From Chitinophaga sp. YR627 (lineage in GTDB: Bacteria; Bacteroidota; Bacteroidia; Chitinophagales; Chitinophagaceae): a DNA stretch of 64,000 bases. The notes beneath the pieces were generated by a model that was not told where the DNA came from, searched no databases, and saw only the letters and a list, made by a program, of their open reading frames with translations. Position 1 is the stretch's first letter. The number at the start of each line of letters is the position of its first letter. Of the stretch, positions 43,101 through 53,057 are shown one piece after another. The stretch is from positions 1,054,001-1,118,000 of the forward strand of contig NZ_FOUX01000001.1 in assembly GCF_900114995.1 (NCBI RefSeq), given 5' to 3'. A program made the translations under genes and the position numbers.

Positions 43101-45721
43101 CAATATCTATTTGTGCCGTCCATCCAGGATGGCATCTTTTTGTTTTTAAGATAATAGTCTAAAAATTCTGATAAACGTGTATAATAGTCAATTTGATTCA
43201 CCTCGCTGACTACATGCCGGTCGCCTCGATAGGTCAACATCCAAACTTTTTTTCTAAGTCTTTTTAGTTCAGCAAAGAAAGATAATCCCTGAGAAAATAA
43301 TACATTTCCGTCCTCGGTATTATGCATCATCAGCAAAGGCGTAGTAATATTCCTGGCATAGAATATCGGGGAATTTTGAACATACAGGTCCGTGCTGTCG
43401 CTTAACGAACTGACCACTTTTGGAGGACCGTCCTTGATATAGCCATCCCACATGGTACCTGCTGTTCCAACAGGCGTACTGTAAGATTCAATAATACTTG
43501 CTACACCGGCTGCAGATACCGCAGCAGCAAAAATATTGGAATGAGTAATGATATAGTTTACCTCATAGCCGCCAAAACTATGGCCTGTTATCGCCATCTT
43601 TGAAGTGTCAATCCACTTGTATTTTTTCAAATGATTGACAGCCGCTAATACGGAAGTTAGCGAACCTTCGCCAGGTTTCTTATGTTCGGTCATAATGTTG
43701 GCCTTAAACACAATATATCCGTTGCTGACTAATCTGCTTAAGTCTATATCTCCTCCTGAACCATTGCCTGGTGCTTCATATTTGTTAAGTTCAATACTTT
43801 TCTGTTCATAAATATTTATTATCAGCGGATATACTTTTGTCGAATCAAAGTTTTCAGGTTTGTATAAGATGCCTTCTAAATCATAACCCCTGGAGTCATG
43901 ATACTTATGCAGTTCTGAAGTGAGCCAGTTATATTTCCTTTGTGGATTGATGTTTGATAGTGGTTTGAAATTCTTAAAGTCTGCCGTAAGATACAGATTG
44001 GGCGCTTCTCCGGCGCTTTCCATTCGTAGCAGGTACCTGCTTTTATCTCCTGCCTTGCGAATTTCCCGGTCAAGCTGAGGATAGAAAAGCTTCAGATTTC
44101 CTATATAAGCAGGTATGAAGTGTATGTCCCGGGGATTTAATACAGATCCAGGTTTCCATCTTTGAAAGGCTACCATTTTATTATCCAGATTTAGGGCGGA
44201 TAATAAAAAAGTGTCATCTTTTTCCCTTAGAAGTCTGTACCTGGTAAGTGGTAAGTGATAGATGATATGTCCGTGTTGCTGCAAATCTGCGGTCAGGTTT
44301 ACAGACTGTTGTCTGGCTGCCGGATCAACAAGATAAATATTGTAGGTTCCATTGATCAGTAAGTGCTTGTCATCAGAGAGCCAGCCGGCGATGCCAACCG
44401 GATATTGCGACTTTGGATAATCTTTAAGTCTGAAATCAAGCAAACTTTCCGTTTCGTTGCTTAATATCTTCCTGCACTGCATATCTGAAAGGGAAATACT
44501 ATAATAAGCACTGAATGAAGGATCGTAGTAAACCAGATATTTTCCTCCCGGCGAAATTTGCATACTTTTTAGTGCTACAGGACTGTTCAATTTAACAGGG
44601 AAACGTTTCCCTGATGCAACTGAGCAGAGAAAGTAGTTATAAGCGTCCGTATACGTTTGATCTGTGCTGTCTTTTGCCTGGTGTCTGATGATAATATAAT
44701 CATCTGGCGTTTGTTCCCTGGGCGTTTCAAGTATAGTCTCGTCATTAGCTTGTGTAAGTGTTATAATTTCTTTATTGTTCAGGCTAATTCTCGCCAGTAA
44801 ATCAGTGATGGTGTCATTTATATTTGTTCCTTTGAAATCAGCTGTTTTAAGAATAGCATCATGGTAACTGGAGATGACAAGATTTGGATTTTTAGCTGCC
44901 GGCTTTATTGACTGCTGTAGCGTTAAGAACAAATAATGATTATTACTGCTAAATTTGAAAGAACTTCCCGCACACGCATGGGCATTATTATTAGTACGAT
45001 CTTTCTGCCGTTCGGAATATAGACAGCTGGGAATACCAATATTTGTTTTTCCGATCCATAGCTGCGTAAGCTGGCTGCTATCAGTCCAGAATGCAAATTG
45101 CTGGTCAATGTTATCGAAGATGATATTATTTATTCCAAAGCCGTTGAATACTGTTGTGTAAGCGGCATCTATTAAACTCACAAGTACTAACCTTTCTATG
45201 TGCTTGTTATTAAGTTGCCGGAGCAGCAAATATTGTTGATTATGACTGACTACAAAATCTGATATGCTGTCCAGGGAAATCTTTTTGTTGTCGCGAAATC
45301 TGATGATAGAAAGCGTGTTGTTTTGTGCCGGGCGTTGGAGTAGCCAGAGATCTTGACCTGCTTCGAGTAATTTGAAACTGCTGACATCAGGTACAAAGCT
45401 CACTTTTTTGGTAGTTAAATCCAGTTTTAATAACGTGTCCCTGGATATTGCAAACAGCATATTACTTCGATTGTCAAATACAGGATCTGTTAATTCATCA
45501 AATTGTATTTGCCAGCCGGTCTGCGTTGCCCTTACCACCGTCTTTGTTTCTCCCTCATGCCCTGTTTGCATGTTGTAGCAGACATAGCGTCCATCATTAC
45601 TTATGTTTCCATAGCCTATGGATGGCCATGATTTAAAAGTATCTATCCTAAGTGGAGGCTTTTGAGCGTAGGAAGTAAAGACTAAATAGAGTAAGCAATG
45701 TGTAAAAAAAAGTGTCTTCAT
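43100..45721 (-). CDS. Secreted S9-family prolyl oligopeptidase-like peptidase
   Basis: 873 residues with signal peptide (MKTLFFTHCLLYLVFTSYAQ). An N-terminal beta-propeller (~residues 30-600) covers a C-terminal alpha/beta-hydrolase domain. The catalytic triad is visible: Ser in AITGHSFGGYEV, Asp in MMHNTEDGNVLF and His in YRGDRHVVSEVN. The family (dipeptidyl-peptidase IV / acylaminoacyl-peptidase type) cuts short peptides. It is the last gene of the sigma, FecR, SusC, SusD, TPR, S9 set, so it probably processes the peptide that the SusCD pair imports. Stop codon TAA overlaps the terminator stem. Confidence 0.92.
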   Translation of the reverse strand: MKTLFFTHCLLYLVFTSYAQKPPLRIDTFKSWPSIGYGNISNDGRYVCYNMQTGHEGETKTVVRATQTGWQIQFDELTDPVFDNRSNMLFAISRDTLLKLDLTTKKVSFVPDVSSFKLLEAGQDLWLLQRPAQNNTLSIIRFRDNKKISLDSISDFVVSHNQQYLLLRQLNNKHIERLVLVSLIDAAYTTVFNGFGINNIIFDNIDQQFAFWTDSSQLTQLWIGKTNIGIPSCLYSERQKDRTNNNAHACAGSSFKFSSNNHYLFLTLQQSIKPAAKNPNLVISSYHDAILKTADFKGTNINDTITDLLARISLNNKEIITLTQANDETILETPREQTPDDYIIIRHQAKDSTDQTYTDAYNYFLCSVASGKRFPVKLNSPVALKSMQISPGGKYLVYYDPSFSAYYSISLSDMQCRKILSNETESLLDFRLKDYPKSQYPVGIAGWLSDDKHLLINGTYNIYLVDPAARQQSVNLTADLQQHGHIIYHLPLTRYRLLREKDDTFLLSALNLDNKMVAFQRWKPGSVLNPRDIHFIPAYIGNLKLFYPQLDREIRKAGDKSRYLLRMESAGEAPNLYLTADFKNFKPLSNINPQRKYNWLTSELHKYHDSRGYDLEGILYKPENFDSTKVYPLIINIYEQKSIELNKYEAPGNGSGGDIDLSRLVSNGYIVFKANIMTEHKKPGEGSLTSVLAAVNHLKKYKWIDTSKMAITGHSFGGYEVNYIITHSNIFAAAVSAAGVASIIESYSTPVGTAGTMWDGYIKDGPPKVVSSLSDSTDLYVQNSPIFYARNITTPLLMMHNTEDGNVLFSQGLSFFAELKRLRKKVWMLTYRGDRHVVSEVNQIDYYTRLSEFLDYYLKNKKMPSWMDGTNRY

Positions 45722-45803
45722 TTATTTAAACGAGCTTGATACCGGGTGTTTGATAATCACTGAATTTAAATAAGAATCCTGCAGTGTTAAAGCAGTTATA
45801 TAG

Positions 45804-46724
45804 TTACAACCAGGTTGGTTGATCATTCTTCATTTTTTTAATTTTTTCTTCATATTCTTTAACGCTGGCCCAATCATTTTTATCCTTGGCAAGAATGACT
45901 GCTTTTTCTTCAATTGCAATTGCCTTATCCTTTTTTCCCAGCTTATACAGAATACAGGAATATGTATCTATCCTGGTATAACGGTTGGGATCAGCGTCCA
46001 CAACTTTCTCCATATAGCCCGCACATTTATTCAGGACATTTTTATCACTTGAATGATAAAATACGGTTCCATAAATGAAATCGTTCAAAAAGGCAGCGCC
46101 GTTTCCGGTAGTTTCTACTCCCTCTCTTTCTAGTCTGTCCATATGACTATTAATGTAATTTGTCCAGTCACCGGTTTCTTTGTACCAGTTCGATTTTGCT
46201 TCGAAAACAAGTTTTGGAATTCTGTCAGCCCCGTACCTGTCAGATAATTGCTTTTCCAGGACACTCCAATCAGCCGGATGCTGCAAAGGTTTACTATTCA
46301 TAAAGGCCTGGGGACGGATCAGATCATAAAAAATCACCCTTCCCGTAAACCATCTCGAAAAGCCAGGGTCACCAATCAGGCTATCAGATTGTACTGACTT
46401 CGTTTCCATATAGCTAAATAAAGGATCTTTTGTAGTGAATATTTTATTAAAAAAAGCCAGGTATAGCCTCAATCCGGGGGAGAGTGCATCTTTAGGTGCT
46501 GTCCGGTCTATATAGCGGGATTTATATGCTTTGGCAAGATTGAGTGCCGAACTATCTTTTCTTAACTCGTTTTCTGTAAGCACTAAAGATAGGAGCGCCT
46601 CTTTCCCAATAGTACCCTTCCTGTATTCCTGTTGCATAGATTGGTATTCGGCCTCATTAATCGTTGACTGCGCAAAACCTGATAAAGGCAAAAGCAGTAG
46701 AAACCTGGTAAGTGTTTTTTTCAT
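45804..46724 (-). CDS. Secreted TPR-like protein of unknown function
   Basis: 306 residues with a Sec signal peptide (MKKTLTRFLLLLPLSGFAQ). The mature part is alpha-helical; TPR-like pairs are visible toward the C-terminus (YTRIDTYSCILYKLGKKDKA, IAIEEKAVILAKDKNDWASV). No catalytic motif. It lies between SusD (68-base gap) and the S9 peptidase (82-base gap) in the same direction and is probably a periplasmic helper of that locus. Not a recognised named family. Confidence 0.75.
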   Translation of the reverse strand: MKKTLTRFLLLLPLSGFAQSTINEAEYQSMQQEYRKGTIGKEALLSLVLTENELRKDSSALNLAKAYKSRYIDRTAPKDALSPGLRLYLAFFNKIFTTKDPLFSYMETKSVQSDSLIGDPGFSRWFTGRVIFYDLIRPQAFMNSKPLQHPADWSVLEKQLSDRYGADRIPKLVFEAKSNWYKETGDWTNYINSHMDRLEREGVETTGNGAAFLNDFIYGTVFYHSSDKNVLNKCAGYMEKVVDADPNRYTRIDTYSCILYKLGKKDKAIAIEEKAVILAKDKNDWASVKEYEEKIKKMKNDQPTWL

Positions 46725-46792
46725 GTCTAAGTATATATTTTAGCTTTGTGTGATATTACTGAAGAAGCAAATTTTTGTTTAACTATACTTTC

Positions 46793-48277
46793 TTAGTTAT
46801 ATCCTGGATTTTGCCTGAGAAGCGGACTTAATAGTATATCTGAAATGGGGATGGGATAAAGTGCTTTAAAGGATTGCCAGCTACCGTTTTTTGTGACCGC
46901 AGCTTTACTCATTATTTTATCAATCTGTCCTGTCCTCCGAAGGTCAAACCATCGATGACCTCCTTCCATAAATAGTTCGACGCGGCGTTCGTTGAGGATA
47001 AGGGTTCTAAGCTCAGTTTGTGTAAGCCCTGCCGGGAGATCGGGTAGTGGATTTGGGACTTGCTGAGATATGTCTCTACGTGATCTCGAGCGCAGTACAT
47101 TTAAATCCGCAATAGCACCGGAAGTATTATTTTGCTCATTCCGTGCTTCCGCGCGGATAAGATATTGTTCGGCGAGGCGTAGCAGAATCGTATATTCGCT
47201 TACTTCGGCGTCGCCAAATTTGACTTTATATTTGGCCGGGTAGGAATAATCCTGATTGCCAACGCTTACATGGCCAATCCACGCTGTTTTGCGTTGATCC
47301 CCGGGTTCAAAACTATTAAGCAGTGCATCTGAGATATAAAGTGGATTCACGTCATTCGGCCCGCCATCAGGTAGTACGAATAATTCTCCCTCATCGGTAT
47401 TAAACTGTTTTTTTACGGGTTGTAATGACCATATAGTTTCCTTGCTGTTCTTTTTAAATATTTCAGAGAGCGGAATGTTTGAAGTATACATCGCAGTTTT
47501 CTCAATCACTTTAGTGGCGGCAGCCTCTGCTGCGGGGTAGCGTTTCATATATAAGTTGACCCTTGCTGTCAATGCATTTACAGCGGCCATATTGGGACGT
47601 ATTCGTTCGCTGCTTGCATTGAGCAGGGTTTCGTCTACATAAATATTGTCGAGTTGCTTCCCCGCGATATCCAGGTCAGCAAGCATTTGTGTGTATATTT
47701 CATCTGTTGCTGTCCTGGGTACTTTAATACTTTCCTGATAGATGCTGGTAGTTAAAAGTGGTACATCTCCATAAAGATTGACCAGGTAGAAATAATGATA
47801 GGCACGAAGGAAATATAGCTCTCCCAGTAATCTGTCGCGAATCATGATATTCAGATTCACCGATGCGCTAAGCCCCTCTATTGCGGTGTTAATTGAATAT
47901 ATGATTGAATATAATGTGTTCCAGAAAGGAACGCTGATATATCTCTGGTCAAGTTCATTTTGATAATGTCTGGTATAATTGAGGTTTGCATTTACACTAA
48001 ACAATCTCAGGTTGTCAGCCGAAAGTTCAGGATAAAGGGAAATGGCTGTTGGCCCCTGATCATAAAAAGTGTTACTCATCCTGGCATAAATGGCAGTCAC
48101 TACTGCTATAGCTGTTGAATTGTCATTATATACATTTGAAGCATTGACGCTGGTTACTGGGGCGGGTAACTCCAGATATTTTCTGCAACTGTATAGAGAA
48201 AGAACTATACAGATGCAACAAAAATAGAGAGCCGGATTTCTGTAAGAGAATGTCTTATTATGTATTTGAATGCTCAT
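46793..48277 (-). CDS. SusD/RagB family nutrient-binding outer membrane lipoprotein
   Basis: 494 residues. Signal peptide with lipobox LYSC (lipidated Cys at about residue 31), followed by the SusD helical TPR scaffold (STAIAVVTAIYARMSNTFYD, LLGELYFLRAYHYFYLVNLY) and the C-terminal RagB/SusD motif FMEGGHRWFDLRRTGQID. It forms the lid on the SusC transporter and binds the substrate at the cell surface. Gene starts 10 bases after susC stops, as usual for SusCD pairs. The neighbouring S9 peptidase suggests a peptide rather than a glycan, but the ligand is not visible from sequence. Confidence 0.95.
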   Translation of the reverse strand: MSIQIHNKTFSYRNPALYFCCICIVLSLYSCRKYLELPAPVTSVNASNVYNDNSTAIAVVTAIYARMSNTFYDQGPTAISLYPELSADNLRLFSVNANLNYTRHYQNELDQRYISVPFWNTLYSIIYSINTAIEGLSASVNLNIMIRDRLLGELYFLRAYHYFYLVNLYGDVPLLTTSIYQESIKVPRTATDEIYTQMLADLDIAGKQLDNIYVDETLLNASSERIRPNMAAVNALTARVNLYMKRYPAAEAAATKVIEKTAMYTSNIPLSEIFKKNSKETIWSLQPVKKQFNTDEGELFVLPDGGPNDVNPLYISDALLNSFEPGDQRKTAWIGHVSVGNQDYSYPAKYKVKFGDAEVSEYTILLRLAEQYLIRAEARNEQNNTSGAIADLNVLRSRSRRDISQQVPNPLPDLPAGLTQTELRTLILNERRVELFMEGGHRWFDLRRTGQIDKIMSKAAVTKNGSWQSFKALYPIPISDILLSPLLRQNPGYN

Positions 48278-48287
48278 CGGTGGAAGA

Positions 48288-51200
48288 TTATAAGGTGAGT
48301 TGTACGCCTGTTGTGAAAAGTTTAAGCGGTGGCAGCGTAGCGCTCAGCTGCGATTCCGGATCTGAACCGAAATAATTCGTAAATGTCAGTAGGTTTTGTC
48401 CCTGAACGAATATGCGAGCCTGTGATAAACGAGCCTTCTTCATCCAGTGTTCTGGCAGATTGTATGACAAAGACACATTTTTAAGACGGATATAAGAGGC
48501 GTCGGAATAAGCCGCATCACTAGATCCAATGGCGAGTAAAGGATCGAGTATCTCCCCGAAGTTGGTCGAGATCTTTTGGAACAAAGCGTGGTCCCCGGTA
48601 TGCTGCCATCTGTCTAGCAAACTTGAGGGCTGATTGAGCATTTGAACGCCGGGGGCTCTTCCAAACTTGTAGTTAACGCCGGTCTGTTTTACAAACTGGA
48701 AGAGGAAATTGATATTTAAACCTTTATAGGTGACTGAATTATAAAAACCTCCATAAAACTTTGGATTCACATTCACTAACGCGGTCTTGTCAGTTGGATC
48801 AGCCGGACTGGATGTCGGCTTACCATCGCTACCCAGGTATTCAAACAGACCGGTTTCCGGGTTTACACCAATGAGGTGAAAGGTTCTGATAATGTTTGTC
48901 GGTTGTCCGATGATGAATTGATTGAAATTATTGCTTCCCTGTAAATTGGGGTAATCGACAAGCTTATTTCTGGGGATCGTTAGATTAAGTGAGGTGCTCC
49001 ACTGTACCTTTTTTGCTTTGAAAGGAGAGGCGGCTAATAAAAATTCCCATCCTGAGTTTTGTACCGTTGCTGGTAAATTCCTTCGGAATATCGGAAAGCC
49101 GGTATAAGCAGGTACATTATCATTCAGTAACTGATTGGAAGACCGGTTCCTGAAGAAATTTGATGTTAAAGTAATGGCGTCGTCGAGAATACCCAGGTCC
49201 AGACCAAAGTTTAATTTTCTAGTCTCTTCCCATTGCAAATAGGGATTAGAGAATCCATTTACGATCAGGCCACTGGTGTTTTGGTAGGGAATGTCTGTAT
49301 AATATACGTCATACAAATTTAGAAAACCGTATTCACCGATCTGATCATTTCCGGTTGTACCATAGCTAATTCTTAATTTACCGGTGCTAAGCCAGGGAAG
49401 GATCTTGTTTATAAAGTGTTCTTTATTGAACAGCCATGCCCCGCCGACAGAGTAGAAGCTATTAAATAGACTCTCAGGTCCGAAACGGCTGCTGCCATCC
49501 CGACGGGCCGTCAAATTGATGACATACCTGTCGTTGTAACGATAGTTCAATCTGCCGAAAATAGCAGAGTACCGGTATCTGAATGTGGTATTTCCGGTAA
49601 GTGTAATACTGGTAGCCGACTGTACATTTTTCAGTTGTTCATCCGTGCTGAATCCTGTGGCATTGTATGTTGTACGGGCATTGTTATTGTCCTGAAATGT
49701 GCCGCCAAGTAGTGCATCAAAATGCCCTTGGAATAACTTTCCGACATATGTCAGCTGTGGTTCAATAATATATGAGGAGATAGCGCCGCTTCCATAGGTT
49801 ACGCTTCTCTTAAGAAAGGTTTTGTCTGGTCTGAAAGAACTCTGAGGACTAACATTTGTTTCATCGTTGGTAATTCTGTTATATCCGAATGTTGATTTTA
49901 TTTCAAGCCCTGGTATTATTTCATAGCCAATCATGGCGTTACCCAATAAATTGTAGGTTTTAGCATTATACTTCATATTCATCGCTGCCAGTGGATTGTC
50001 GAAGCTATAGGCGGTTGGATTATTAGGTACTTTCTCCCAATTCAAGGTGCCATCGTCGTTATAGAGTTTTGGGGCGTTCGGCGCCAGTGTTACTGCTGCT
50101 GTCATCAGATCCATTGCATACAGGCGGTTATTGTCATGCAAATAGGTACCAGAGAGATTAAACTTTAGTTGCTGATTGGTTGACAAATGATTGATATTGA
50201 ACGTCAGATTGACTTTCTTATCATTGAGATCACCGGGATATACAGTAGTTTGCCGGTTAAATCCTATTGCGGTTCTAAATTGAGTATTGGTATTCCCTCC
50301 CGAAATGGAAGCTTGTATGTCTGAAAACTGAGCGGTTCCGCCAACAAGGACATTTTGCCAGTTTGTATAACGGTTCTGGTCCCATACTCCGTTAATATCG
50401 TAGTCGCCGGGGCCAGGTGCGTTTCCCCCATTTTTATAAGCTTCTTTACGAAGTGCTATATATTGTGTTGTATTGAGGAGGTCCAGTTTACGTGTGATCT
50501 TGCCCCATCCGGTTTGTGATCTGATATCGATAACTGTTTTTCCGGACTTTCCTTTTTTAGTAGTAATCAGGATTGCCCCATTTGCAGCTCTTGATCCATA
50601 AATAGCGGTTGCATCCGCATCCTTTAATATTTCAATACTTTCAATGTCGGCGGGGTTGATATAACTGAAATTGTTGCCCCCACCATATCCGTAAGCAGTT
50701 CCTGATATTGTGCCCAGGTTATTTACCGGATAGGGCATCCCGTCAACAACATAAAAGGGTCCATTGCCGTTTGAAATACTGTTATATCCCTGTATAACTA
50801 CATTTAACGCACTTCCAGGTGCACCACCTGTTTGTTGTACTATCAAACCGGGGACTCTTCCTGACAAGGCAAGGATGGGATCATTCACCGGCTGAGTCGC
50901 AATTTCCGCAGCACTGATACCATTAATATTACTCGTTGCGTATTCTTTAGCTACTTTTCCATATGCCACTATTTGTATCTCCTTTAGATCGGCGTCAGTC
51001 TCTTTGAGTACGATAGTTAGAGAAGTGGTATTCTCATAAGTCACTTCTTTTGTTTCACGACCAATCATTCTGAATAATAAGGTTCCTTTATCTGGAATGT
51101 CTTCGAAGGAAAAATTTCCTTGTTGGTCTGTAATATCCATCTTACTATTCTTTTCCTTCAATATCACCGACACCCCCGGCAACGGATTCCCCTCTTCATC

Positions 51201-51647
51201 CGTCACTTTCCCTCTCACCGTGATCACCGAAACAATCCCACCCGCTTTATCTGCGGCCAGCTTCTCCACCGGCTTTATCGTGATCATTTTACCTTTAATC
51301 ACATATTCAAACGGCTGCCCCTTAAAAACGACCGCCAATGTATTCTCTAAGGTCGCATCAGTAACCGATACCGATACAGGAGATGCTTTCTCCAGGTATT
51401 CAGAAGAAAAAAAGAAGTAATACCCGGTTTGTTTGCGGATGCTCTGCAAGACTTCCCGCAGGGGGGCATTCTTATAGTTCAGTGTAATTTGCTGTGCAAA
51501 GGTGGCAGCTGTTATTTGCAGACTAATGATGGTACACAGTACAATGAGCTTCATCATAAGTAAATACTTAATTAGTTTGGTTGTTTGGACATTTTGCCGG
51601 ATGGGATAATACGGCCTGTCCTCATTGCATTGGTAGCAATAATTCAT
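48288..51647 (-). CDS. SusC/RagA family TonB-dependent outer membrane transporter with STN domain
   Basis: 1119 residues from the first ATG; ATG 51557 is an alternative just before the signal sequence (MMKLIVLCTIISLQITAATF). Order: STN signalling domain (~residues 55-120; LREVLQSIRKQTGYYFFFSS), carboxypeptidase-regulatory-like domain (~145-220; VRGKVTDEEGNPLPGVSVIL), plug domain with SusC signature (IEILKDADATAIYGSRAANG) and a C-terminal 22-strand barrel. The STN domain is used to signal through FecR to the ECF sigma factor, both encoded just upstream, so the transporter likely induces its own locus when substrate is bound. Confidence 0.96.
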   Translation of the reverse strand: MNYCYQCNEDRPYYPIRQNVQTTKLIKYLLMMKLIVLCTIISLQITAATFAQQITLNYKNAPLREVLQSIRKQTGYYFFFSSEYLEKASPVSVSVTDATLENTLAVVFKGQPFEYVIKGKMITIKPVEKLAADKAGGIVSVITVRGKVTDEEGNPLPGVSVILKEKNSKMDITDQQGNFSFEDIPDKGTLLFRMIGRETKEVTYENTTSLTIVLKETDADLKEIQIVAYGKVAKEYATSNINGISAAEIATQPVNDPILALSGRVPGLIVQQTGGAPGSALNVVIQGYNSISNGNGPFYVVDGMPYPVNNLGTISGTAYGYGGGNNFSYINPADIESIEILKDADATAIYGSRAANGAILITTKKGKSGKTVIDIRSQTGWGKITRKLDLLNTTQYIALRKEAYKNGGNAPGPGDYDINGVWDQNRYTNWQNVLVGGTAQFSDIQASISGGNTNTQFRTAIGFNRQTTVYPGDLNDKKVNLTFNINHLSTNQQLKFNLSGTYLHDNNRLYAMDLMTAAVTLAPNAPKLYNDDGTLNWEKVPNNPTAYSFDNPLAAMNMKYNAKTYNLLGNAMIGYEIIPGLEIKSTFGYNRITNDETNVSPQSSFRPDKTFLKRSVTYGSGAISSYIIEPQLTYVGKLFQGHFDALLGGTFQDNNNARTTYNATGFSTDEQLKNVQSATSITLTGNTTFRYRYSAIFGRLNYRYNDRYVINLTARRDGSSRFGPESLFNSFYSVGGAWLFNKEHFINKILPWLSTGKLRISYGTTGNDQIGEYGFLNLYDVYYTDIPYQNTSGLIVNGFSNPYLQWEETRKLNFGLDLGILDDAITLTSNFFRNRSSNQLLNDNVPAYTGFPIFRRNLPATVQNSGWEFLLAASPFKAKKVQWSTSLNLTIPRNKLVDYPNLQGSNNFNQFIIGQPTNIIRTFHLIGVNPETGLFEYLGSDGKPTSSPADPTDKTALVNVNPKFYGGFYNSVTYKGLNINFLFQFVKQTGVNYKFGRAPGVQMLNQPSSLLDRWQHTGDHALFQKISTNFGEILDPLLAIGSSDAAYSDASYIRLKNVSLSYNLPEHWMKKARLSQARIFVQGQNLLTFTNYFGSDPESQLSATLPPLKLFTTGVQLTL

Positions 51648-51723
51648 AGTTTTGCATTGTTAGTGGTGAACTAATGTTTAATTACGTTGGTGTAGTTGAT
51701 CCTTAGTAAGCGCTATACTTCTC

Positions 51724-51748
51724 CAGTTCCCGCTGCAATCGGGAACTG
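51724..51748. other. Hairpin between fecR and susC
   Basis: CAGTTCCCG/CGGGAACTG stem (nine perfect pairs, loop CTGCAAT). No T tract on the minus strand, so it may be a pause or processing site that lowers read-through from fecR into susC rather than a full terminator. Confidence 0.5.
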
Positions 51749-51798
51749 GTTACTTTTACTCCTTTAGATGCTTTAGCTGTTTGGTTGGTTTTATCCGT

Positions 51799-52944
51799 TT
51801 ATTGTCTGATGATCTTTCTTCCCGCTATTTTAAATTTCACATGACTGTTTTCGGCAATTACATTCAATAATTCTGATAATGGCTGGTCGCTGGGAATCTC
51901 TCCATCGAAAGTGATCTCCGGTAATGCGATATCTGCTGTTTCCACATCGTACCAGCGACATAATTGCCTGAGTACGGTTTGAACCGGTGTCTTCCGGAAA
52001 ACGAAGAGTCCATCTTTCCAGGAGCTCGCCTCGTCGGCATCTATCGTGACAACCTGAAGGCCCTGGGCTGTCTGAATAGCCTGTTGTCCGGGTTTTAATG
52101 TTTTTGAGGGAAGGCGCGGACCGGTAAGCAGGATACTGCCTTCGGCAAGTGTTGTTTTAACGGTTTCTTCGGGATAACAGCTGATATTGAAATGGGTACC
52201 CAGCACCTTTACTGTTTGTGTACTGGAGACTACCAGGAATGGACGAGTCACATCCTGACTGATCTCAAAATAGGCCTCACCGCTGAGTTCGACTGTACGG
52301 TTATGGCTGCCGAATCTGACAGGATACCGAAGACTACTGGCAGCATTTAATATAACCAGACTTCCATCAGGCAGATTGATCTGATACCGGCCTCCGTTAG
52401 GTGTGGTTACAGTGTTGTAGTTGTTATCCGCGCGTACAGCGGTATCGGCAGCATAGTTTGTTATATAAGTTAGTTGTCCCTTACCATTCTTCGTGATGAT
52501 CGTGCCACTTTGCTGTGCAATAGTACCATTACTGCTATCATTCAGGAGTATTTCCTCGCCATTGGCTAAGGTAAGGATAGCCTTATTGGACCCGGGCTGC
52601 CGGTCGTGCGCTTTATTATAGGAATAGAGCTCTTCAGTGCTTTGCCGAGAATGCCCGGATCTTATTGTATTGAAGTACACAATGCCTGTTGCCATTAGCA
52701 TAGCAATGGTAACGGCCGCGGCCCATATATGGGCAGTATGCTTGTTGGGGCGTCGTACTAACGCGTGTCTCGCCAATGCCTCCTGCCAAACTCTTTCATG
52801 CGCTTCAGCAGAATGCGGATATTCCAGATCCGGGGCGTTCTGTTCCAGATCAGCATACCAGCGTTCCATGAATGCCAGTTCTTCCGGACTGCATTCGCCG
52901 GATCTATACTTCCTTAGTAATTCAGCTACTTCCTTTTCCGTCAT
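51799..52944 (-). CDS. FecR family anti-sigma / sigma regulator
   Basis: 381 residues. Cytoplasmic N-terminal anti-sigma segment (LLRKYRSGECSPEELAFMER), one membrane helix at about residues 70-92 (AHIWAAAVTIAMLMATGIVYF, shown without its last residue: AHIWAAAVTIAMLMATGIVY), FecR domain (~170-270; TVTTPNGGRYQINLPDGSLV, NAASSLRYPVRF) and a C-terminal DUF4974 (VQTVLRQLCRWYDVETADI) that meets the STN domain of SusC. It holds the ECF sigma factor until the transporter signals. It lies between the sigma gene (113-base gap) and susC (151-base gap). Confidence 0.95.
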   Translation of the reverse strand: MTEKEVAELLRKYRSGECSPEELAFMERWYADLEQNAPDLEYPHSAEAHERVWQEALARHALVRRPNKHTAHIWAAAVTIAMLMATGIVYFNTIRSGHSRQSTEELYSYNKAHDRQPGSNKAILTLANGEEILLNDSSNGTIAQQSGTIITKNGKGQLTYITNYAADTAVRADNNYNTVTTPNGGRYQINLPDGSLVILNAASSLRYPVRFGSHNRTVELSGEAYFEISQDVTRPFLVVSSTQTVKVLGTHFNISCYPEETVKTTLAEGSILLTGPRLPSKTLKPGQQAIQTAQGLQVVTIDADEASSWKDGLFVFRKTPVQTVLRQLCRWYDVETADIALPEITFDGEIPSDQPLSELLNVIAENSHVKFKIAGRKIIRQ

Positions 52945-53057
52945 GATGATTTCACGCTAAAGTCTTTATCACAGGTTTTTATGAATACCCTTACAAGTGA
53001 TTAAGACAGCCGGATAAAGAGATATGTATACAACGATGAAAAATATTTTTTAAAATG

